DNA of 40,942 nucleotides from Accumulibacter sp. (lineage in GTDB: Bacteria; Pseudomonadota; Gammaproteobacteria; Burkholderiales; Rhodocyclaceae), in contig JAISAZ010000102.1 of assembly GCA_031266435.1 (NCBI GenBank), forward strand, positions 1-40,942, given 5' to 3'. Shown one piece after another: positions 35,873-40,942 of the stretch. The position numbers were made by a program, and so were the translations under genes. Within the stretch, counting starts at the first letter, position 1. Each line of letters starts with the position of its first letter. The notes beneath the pieces were generated by a model. The model did no database searches. It saw only the letters and a list, made by a program, of their open reading frames with translations, and had not been told where the DNA came from.

Positions 35873-37081
35873 ATGACAATGCACTCCGAACGCGTCCTTT
35901 CCGGCATGCGCCCGACGGGAAAACTGCACCTCGGCCACTATCACGGTGTCCTGAAGAACTGGGTCGCCCTCCAGGACGAATACCCCTGTCTTTTCTTCGT
36001 CGCCGACTGGCACGCGCTGACGACGCATTACGAAGAAACGCGGGACATCGAGCGCTTTACCGTCGATATGCTCATCGACTGGCTCGCCGCCGGGATCGAC
36101 CCCGAAAAAGCGACGCTTTTCGTCCAGTCGAAGGTCGTCCAGCACGCCGAACTGCACCTTCTGCTTTCGATGATGACGCCCTTGAGCTGGCTCGAACGCG
36201 TGCCGACCTACCGCGACCAGCAGGAAAAGCTCGCGGGGCGCGACCTGACGACTTACGGCTTCCTGGGTTATCCACTCTTGATGAGCGCCGACATCCTCGT
36301 TTATCGCGCCGACAAGGTGCCCGTCGGCGAAGACCAGATTCCGCACATCGAATTCACGCGCGAACTCGCGCGCCGCTTCAACCACATGTACGGACGCGAA
36401 CCCGATTTCGAAGAACGCGCCAAGGCTGCGGCGAAGAAGATGGGCGGCAAGGCCGCGCGGCGCCTTTTCGACTTGCGCGAGCGCTTTCAGCGCGAGGGAG
36501 ACGCCGCCGCGATTGAAGAGGGACGCGCGCTCCTCTCGGAGGCGCAAAGTCTGTCAAAGGCCGACGTTGAGCGGCTCGCGGGCTACCTCGAAGGCCGGGG
36601 AAAGACGATCCTGCCCGAGCCGAACGCGCTGTTGACGCAGGCGTCGAGGATGCCGGGACTCGACGGACAAAAAATGTCGAAGTCTTACGGGAACACGATT
36701 TCGCTGCGCGAAGACGAGGACTCCGTCATCCAGAAGGTGCGGCGGATGCCGACCGACCCGGCGCGCGTGCGCCGGAACGACCCCGGCGACCCCGAAAAAT
36801 GCCCGGTATGGCAACTGCATCTCGTCTATTCGGGTGAAGCTTGCCGCGAATGGGCGCAAAAGGGCTGCAAAAACGCGGGGATCGGCTGCCTTGAATGCAA
36901 GCAACCCGTGATAGACGCGATCCTCGCCGAACAGGGGCCGATGCGCGAACGCGCGCAAGCCTACATCGACAATCCTTCGCGCGTGCGTGAAATCATCGAA
37001 GAAGGCAACGCGAAGGCGCGCAAACTCGCCGAGGAGTGCATGGACGACGTGCGCCGCGCGATGGGCTTGAACTACGGCTAG
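35873..37081 (+). CDS. trpS: Tryptophanyl-tRNA synthetase
   Basis: This class I synthetase charges tRNA-Trp. The 402-residue protein has the HIGH-equivalent GKLHLGHYHG (about residues 17-26), DQIPHIEFTRELARRFN, and KMSKSYGNTI. It carries an insertion of about 70 residues before KMSKS (YGREPDFEERAKAAAKKMGG onward), giving the 400-residue betaproteobacterial type rather than the 334-residue E. coli length. ATG 35879 is an alternative start. Four cysteines near residues 320-346 (CPVW, CREW, CKNAGIGCLECK) could bind a metal. Confidence 0.95.
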   Translation: MTMHSERVLSGMRPTGKLHLGHYHGVLKNWVALQDEYPCLFFVADWHALTTHYEETRDIERFTVDMLIDWLAAGIDPEKATLFVQSKVVQHAELHLLLSMMTPLSWLERVPTYRDQQEKLAGRDLTTYGFLGYPLLMSADILVYRADKVPVGEDQIPHIEFTRELARRFNHMYGREPDFEERAKAAAKKMGGKAARRLFDLRERFQREGDAAAIEEGRALLSEAQSLSKADVERLAGYLEGRGKTILPEPNALLTQASRMPGLDGQKMSKSYGNTISLREDEDSVIQKVRRMPTDPARVRRNDPGDPEKCPVWQLHLVYSGEACREWAQKGCKNAGIGCLECKQPVIDAILAEQGPMRERAQAYIDNPSRVREIIEEGNAKARKLAEECMDDVRRAMGLNYG

Positions 37082-37088
37082 GCGGCGC

Positions 37089-37985
37089 ATGGACGCGATT
37101 GCGGAAACCCTCGAAACGCCGCCGGAAGTCTTGGGCGCGCTGGACGCCTCGAACGATTCGGACGATTCCGGCGCGCTCTCCGCTCCGCTCGCCCGCGTCT
37201 ACGGCGAGCCGATGGTGCAGTTGCCGCTCGACCTCTATATTCCGCCGGACGCGATGGCGGTTATGCTCGAAGCCTTCGAGGGGCCGCTCGACCTCTTGCT
37301 CTATTTGATCCGCAAGGCGAACGTAAATGTCCTCGACATTCCGATGGCGCCGCTGACCGAGCAGTATATGACGTATATCGAAGCGATGCGTTCGCGGAAC
37401 ATCGAACTCGCCGCAGATTATCTTGTCATGGCGGCGATGCTGATCGAGATCAAGTCGAGGATGCTGCTGCCGAAGCCGCGAGTGGCCGAGGGCGAGGAAG
37501 CCGAAGACCCGCGCGCCGAACTCGTTCGCCGTCTCGTCGAGTACGAACAGATGAAACTCGCCGCTACTCGCCTCAACGAATTGCCGAGGGCCGAGCGCGA
37601 CTTCGAGTGGACCGAAGTCTGGGTCGAAAGGACGGCACAAAAACGCCTGCCCGAAGTCGACGCGGACGACCTGAGAGACGCCTGGCTGGCCATCCTGCAA
37701 CAGGCGAAACTGCATAACCGGAACGTCCGTCAGTTCCATGAACTCCGCCAGCGTGAAGCGCTTTCGGTGCGTGAGCACATGAGCATCATTCTCAAATGTC
37801 TTCGGGATCGCGGCGGCTTCGTCGAATTCACGCAGATGTTCGACCCGTCGCGGGGCGTACCGGTCGTCGTCGTGCATTTTTTGGCGATGCTTGAACTTTC
37901 GCGCGAACGCCTGCTCGAAATGACGCAGGAAGAGGCGTTTGCGCCGATTTACGTGAGATTATCCGATGGACAATCCGAAAACTGA
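37089..37985 (+). CDS. scpA: Segregation and condensation protein A (kleisin)
   Basis: ScpA bridges SMC heads in the bacterial condensin. The 298-residue protein has an acidic, poorly conserved N-terminus of about 55 residues. The kleisin N-terminal domain then starts at EAFEGPLDLLLYLIRKANVN, with PLTEQYMTYIEAMR, YLVMAAMLIEIKSRMLLPKP, and a C-terminal winged helix ending in LELSRERLLEMTQEEAFAPI. It lies seven bases after trpS and overlaps scpB by 20 bases. No smc gene lies in the window. Confidence 0.95.
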   Translation: MDAIAETLETPPEVLGALDASNDSDDSGALSAPLARVYGEPMVQLPLDLYIPPDAMAVMLEAFEGPLDLLLYLIRKANVNVLDIPMAPLTEQYMTYIEAMRSRNIELAADYLVMAAMLIEIKSRMLLPKPRVAEGEEAEDPRAELVRRLVEYEQMKLAATRLNELPRAERDFEWTEVWVERTAQKRLPEVDADDLRDAWLAILQQAKLHNRNVRQFHELRQREALSVREHMSIILKCLRDRGGFVEFTQMFDPSRGVPVVVVHFLAMLELSRERLLEMTQEEAFAPIYVRLSDGQSEN

Positions 37986-38736
37986 TTTCCTCCAGGGCGA
38001 CGACGCGCCGAGCGCCGAAGAAGTTTCGCCGCCGACGCCTTCGCCGGAGAGCCTCCCGGTCGATCCGGGCGAGACCGCGCCGCAGGCCGAAGCCGAGACC
38101 GGGACTTCCGAATCCTTCGAGACCCTGGTCGTCGAGGCGACGGTCGATGCGTCCGCGTCCGCCGCTACGCCGGAAAATCCAAAAGAAATAAAGAACGTGC
38201 TCGAAGCCGTCCTCTTGAGCGCGCAGCAGGCGCTGACGCTGGTCGAACTCAGGAAAGTGTTCGCCAACGAGATCGGCGCCGATACGCTGCGCGTCCTCCT
38301 CGACGAACTCCGCACCGACTACGCGGAGCGGCCGCTCGACCTCCTGCAGATCGCGGGCGGCTGGCGTTTTCGGACGAAGCCCGAATTCATGCCCTATATC
38401 GCGCGTCTCGACCCCGAAAAAACGCTGCGCTACTCGCGCGCCGTCCTCGAAACGCTTGCGATCATCGCGTACCGCCAGCCGGTCACGCGCGGCGACATCG
38501 AGGGAATTCGCGGCGTCAGCGTCTCGTCGCAAATTCTCCGCGCGCTCGAAGAAAGGGGATGGATCGAGACCGTCGGGCACCGCGACACGCCGGGGCATCC
38601 CGCGCTCTTGGCGACGACTGAAAAGTTTCTCGACGACCTGGGGCTACGGTCTTTAAGCGAACTTCCGCCGCTTGAAACCTTCGATCAAGCGCTCAATCAC
38701 GAACTGGACCTCTCCGATGCCGCCCAAAACGCCTAA
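37966..38736 (+). CDS. scpB: Segregation and condensation protein B
   Basis: ScpB dimers complete the SMC-ScpAB complex. The 256-residue protein has an acidic, Ser/Thr/Pro-rich N-terminal tail of about 70 residues, then two winged-helix domains with [60 protein letters not shown] and [20 protein letters not shown]. The last-named segments are the ScpB signature. It overlaps scpA at its start and rluB at its end, each by 20 bases. Confidence 0.95.
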   Translation: MDNPKTDFLQGDDAPSAEEVSPPTPSPESLPVDPGETAPQAEAETGTSESFETLVVEATVDASASAATPENPKEIKNVLEAVLLSAQQALTLVELRKVFANEIGADTLRVLLDELRTDYAERPLDLLQIAGGWRFRTKPEFMPYIARLDPEKTLRYSRAVLETLAIIAYRQPVTRGDIEGIRGVSVSSQILRALEERGWIETVGHRDTPGHPALLATTEKFLDDLGLRSLSELPPLETFDQALNHELDLSDAAQNA

Positions 38737-39820
38737 AACTCCCCTGCGTTCCCCCGCGCGCGGCGCAGCCAAAAAGCCCGCTTTCGCCGCAGCGCCAGCC
38801 GAAGGTCGCCGCGTTCCGAAGAGTTCGGCGAGTCCGAAGAATCCGACGAGTCCGACGACTCCGAAGAATCCGACGCGCGCGCCGAAGCGTGTTTCTTCGC
38901 CCGAAGCCTTCGATGAAGCGCCGGCGCGGTCGCGCGCGAAAGCTTCTTCGACCCGGAGTGCGCGCGCTTCGACCGGGCCGCGCGGCGCCGCGAAGGTGCG
39001 CTTGATGCCCGCGCGCGGCGCGGCACCGGCAAAGCCCGAACTTCTGAATAAACTCCTCGCGCTGAGCGGCGCCGGTTCGCGCCGCGAAATGGCGCGACGC
39101 ATCGAAGAAGGGCGCGTGACCGTCAACGGCGTCGTCGCCGAGACCGGGCAAAGGATTCTTCCGGGCGACCGCGTCAAACTCAACGACAAACGCGTCAATC
39201 TGAGCTTTCCGGGAGACTCCGTCCGCGTGATCCTTTACCACAAGCCCGAAGGCGAGATCGTCTCGCGCGACGACCCGAAGCGCCGCCCGACGGTCTTCAC
39301 GTCGCTGCCACGGATTTCCGGGGCGCGCTGGGTCGCGGTCGGGCGCCTCGACTTCAACACGAGCGGGCTGCTCGTGTTTACCACCTCGGGCGACCTCGCC
39401 AACCGCCTGATGCACCCGCGTTACCAGCTCACCCGCGAGTACGCCGTCCGCCTGCTCGGCGAGCTTTCCAGTGAGGCGCGCGCACGTCTGCTCGAAGGCG
39501 TTACGCTCGAAGACGGTCCGGCGCGTTTCGACACGCTCGCGGAAGCGGGCGGGACGGGCGTCAATCGCTGGTACCGCGTCTCGCTCTCGGAAGGCAGGAA
39601 CCGCGAAGTGCGGCGCCTTTTCGAAGCGGTCGGTCTGACGGTCAGCCGCCTGATCCGCGTCCGCTACGGGCCTTTCGTCCTTCCGCCGGGGCTGAAGCGC
39701 GGCAAGGTTTTCGAACTCGACGCGAAAACCGTTCGAAGCGTACTGCGCGAACTTGAGGGTGCACCGCGGGAGGCGGAGGATGTTCCGAACGCGCCTCGCT
39801 CTTTTCGGCGTGGTGCATGA
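38717..39820 (+). CDS. rluB: 23S rRNA pseudouridine synthase RluB
   Basis: RluB makes pseudouridine 2605 (E. coli numbering) in 23S rRNA. The 367-residue protein has a long basic N-terminal extension of about 110 residues, rich in Pro, Ser, Ala and Lys and locally repetitive ([15 protein letters not shown]). An S4 domain follows ([20 protein letters not shown]), then the catalytic [20 protein letters not shown] and [16 protein letters not shown]. coli RluB carries its extension at the C-terminus instead. ATG 38717 lies inside scpB. The extension shows skewed composition but is open and in the same codon style. Confidence 0.93.
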   Translation: MPPKTPKTPLRSPARGAAKKPAFAAAPAEGRRVPKSSASPKNPTSPTTPKNPTRAPKRVSSPEAFDEAPARSRAKASSTRSARASTGPRGAAKVRLMPARGAAPAKPELLNKLLALSGAGSRREMARRIEEGRVTVNGVVAETGQRILPGDRVKLNDKRVNLSFPGDSVRVILYHKPEGEIVSRDDPKRRPTVFTSLPRISGARWVAVGRLDFNTSGLLVFTTSGDLANRLMHPRYQLTREYAVRLLGELSSEARARLLEGVTLEDGPARFDTLAEAGGTGVNRWYRVSLSEGRNREVRRLFEAVGLTVSRLIRVRYGPFVLPPGLKRGKVFELDAKTVRSVLRELEGAPREAEDVPNAPRSFRRGA

Positions 39821-39899
39821 CCGGAATAAAAATCCTTCCAATGGCTCCGCTTGTGGGTATCATTCCGGCTTCCTCTGATAATTCAGATAACTCGAAACG

Positions 39900-40808
39900 A
39901 TGAAATTCAATCTGGAATCCTTCCGCGCCTGGCCGCACAGGAAAATTACCCTGCTCGGTATGTCGGGCGTCGGCAAAACCTGGCTTTCGTCGATCCTCAG
40001 GCGGCACGACTGGTTCCACTATTCGGCGGACTACCGCATCGGAAAGCGCTACCTCGACGAACCGATCCTCGACCTCGTCAAACAGGAGGCGATGACGGTG
40101 CCTTTCCTGCGCGAGCTTTTGCGCCGGGACTGGATCGACATTTCGAACAACGTGAAAGTCGACGATCTCGGTCCCGTGCTCTCCTTCGTCGGAAAGCTCG
40201 GCGACCCTGATCGCGGCGGCCTTTCGTTCGAGGAATTTTCGAACCGGCAGGCGCAGTACCGCGACGCCGAAATCGCCGCGATGCGCGACGTTCCCGCGTT
40301 TATCCGCAAGGCGCGGAAAGTTTACGGCTACAACCACTTCGTCAACGACGTCGGCGGCAGCCTCTGCGAACTCGAAGCGCCCGACGTGATCGACCTTCTC
40401 GTCGAGCATACGCTGATTCTCTACATTCAGGTGACGACGCGGGAAGAAGAGGAAGCGCTGATCCAGCGCGCGCAGTCCGACCCGAAGCCGCTGTACTACC
40501 GTCCGGCCTTTTTGGCCGAATACCTGCCGCGCTACCTGGGGGAGAAGGGGATCACAAAGAGTTCGGACGCCGACCCCGACGATTTCACGCGCTGGATATT
40601 CCCGCATCTATTCCACTCGCGTATCCCGCGCTACGAGGCGATCGCGGAGCCTTACGGTTATACCGTCACTTCCGACGACATCAACGAAGTCCGCGACGAA
40701 AAGGATTTTTTAGACTTGCTCGAAACGGCGATCGCGGGACAGGGATCAGGGATCAGGAATCAGAACCCACCCCCGACCCCTCCCTTGTCTGGGTGTGGGG
40801 GTTCGTGA
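39900..40808 (+). CDS. P-loop ATPase of unknown role, C-terminus formed by repeat DNA
   Basis: The 302-residue protein has a Walker A motif GMSGVGKT (residues 20-27) preceded by a hydrophobic strand. Later segments include HYSADYRIGKRYLDEPIL, NHFVNDVGGSLCELE and HTLILYIQVTTREEEEALI, with a nucleotide-kinase-like arrangement. I recall it as a conserved uncharacterised ATPase of proteobacteria; no function is known to me. The natural sequence seems to end near LLETAIAG. The last 23 residues (GQGSGIRNQNPPPTPPLSGC) are a translation of repeat cluster A-5. No strong Shine-Dalgarno is visible before ATG 39900. Confidence 0.78.
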   Translation: MKFNLESFRAWPHRKITLLGMSGVGKTWLSSILRRHDWFHYSADYRIGKRYLDEPILDLVKQEAMTVPFLRELLRRDWIDISNNVKVDDLGPVLSFVGKLGDPDRGGLSFEEFSNRQAQYRDAEIAAMRDVPAFIRKARKVYGYNHFVNDVGGSLCELEAPDVIDLLVEHTLILYIQVTTREEEEALIQRAQSDPKPLYYRPAFLAEYLPRYLGEKGITKSSDADPDDFTRWIFPHLFHSRIPRYEAIAEPYGYTVTSDDINEVRDEKDFLDLLETAIAGQGSGIRNQNPPPTPPLSGCGGS

Positions 40809-40942
40809 CTCCCTCCCCTGATAAGGGGTGGGTTGGGGTGGGGTTCGGCGGCTTCGCCGCCGGAGAAGAGTTTTTTCATGCCGCCTCGGAAACGTTGTGG
40901 CTCTCACATTCGTTCAGCCCAACCTATACCCTTTGCCCTCCG
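40740..40942. repeat. Repeat cluster A-5, runs off the window end
   Basis: The cluster begins inside the ATPase gene with GGGACAG/GGATCAG/GGATCAG/GAATCAG heptads. It continues with a CCCTCCCCTGATAAGGGG block related to 3229-3250, the GGCGGCTTCGCCGCCGGAG block, and ends with a CCCAACCTATACC hairpin unit at about 40893-40930. Confidence 0.82.

Overview
The window looks like chromosomal DNA of a betaproteobacterium. The gene sets point that way: queA-tgt-yajC-secD-secF in one run, trpS-scpA-scpB-rluB in another, and SlmA, NhaR, a cytochrome c4 and ispD-ispF around them. Coding DNA is GC-rich with many gcg, gcc and gac codons. I cannot name the genus from this sequence alone. No rRNA, tRNA, CRISPR array or intact insertion sequence was seen.

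Layout. 1-1430: a repeat-filled stretch, then a small lower-GC cassette of an unknown membrane protein and two very short overlapping frames. 1420-3054: gpmI. 3619-9204 (minus): the queA-tgt-yajC-secD-secF run for queuosine tRNA modification and Sec protein export. 9300-10664 (minus): a small secreted nuclease homologue and a dihaem cytochrome c4. 10748-17174 (plus): engB, hemB, an MFS transporter, a Kef-type antiporter and slmA, followed by an acyltransferase-3 gene. 18362-19692 (minus): dinD and a decayed BRO-family pseudogene, probably acquired. 19772-22585 (minus): a calcium-type P-type ATPase. 23165-26666: nhaR, a degenerate alpha/beta-hydrolase, ispD-ispF and a small unknown gene. 26728-27604: a truncated antitoxin and a complete hicAB pair. 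27786-32690 (minus): seven co-directional genes (nfeD-like, stomatin, two tandemly duplicated 96-residue membrane proteins, yqhD, panE, trypsin-like protease). 33720-39820 (plus): a tight run of PHP phosphatase, yciO-like, M50 protease, trpS, scpA, scpB and rluB. 39900-40808: a P-loop ATPase of unknown role.

The most unusual feature is the non-coding DNA. Three dispersed repeat families fill most intergenic gaps. Family A consists of REP-like hairpin units with a CCCAACCTATACCGCC end, often paired head to head and mixed with 7-bp TGAnnCC-type tracts. Family C consists of about 150-225 bp inverted elements whose arms are 7-bp repeats (GGACAGA type). It lies directly at gene 3' ends, often supplying the stop codon, and fills two convergent junctions from stop codon to stop codon. 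Family B consists of about 100 bp inverted-repeat elements with GGAAAAGGAAT termini. All four copies lie upstream of genes, and one supplies the ribosome-binding site and start codon of queA. Families B and C therefore divide between 5' and 3' gene ends, which is the observation most worth following up.
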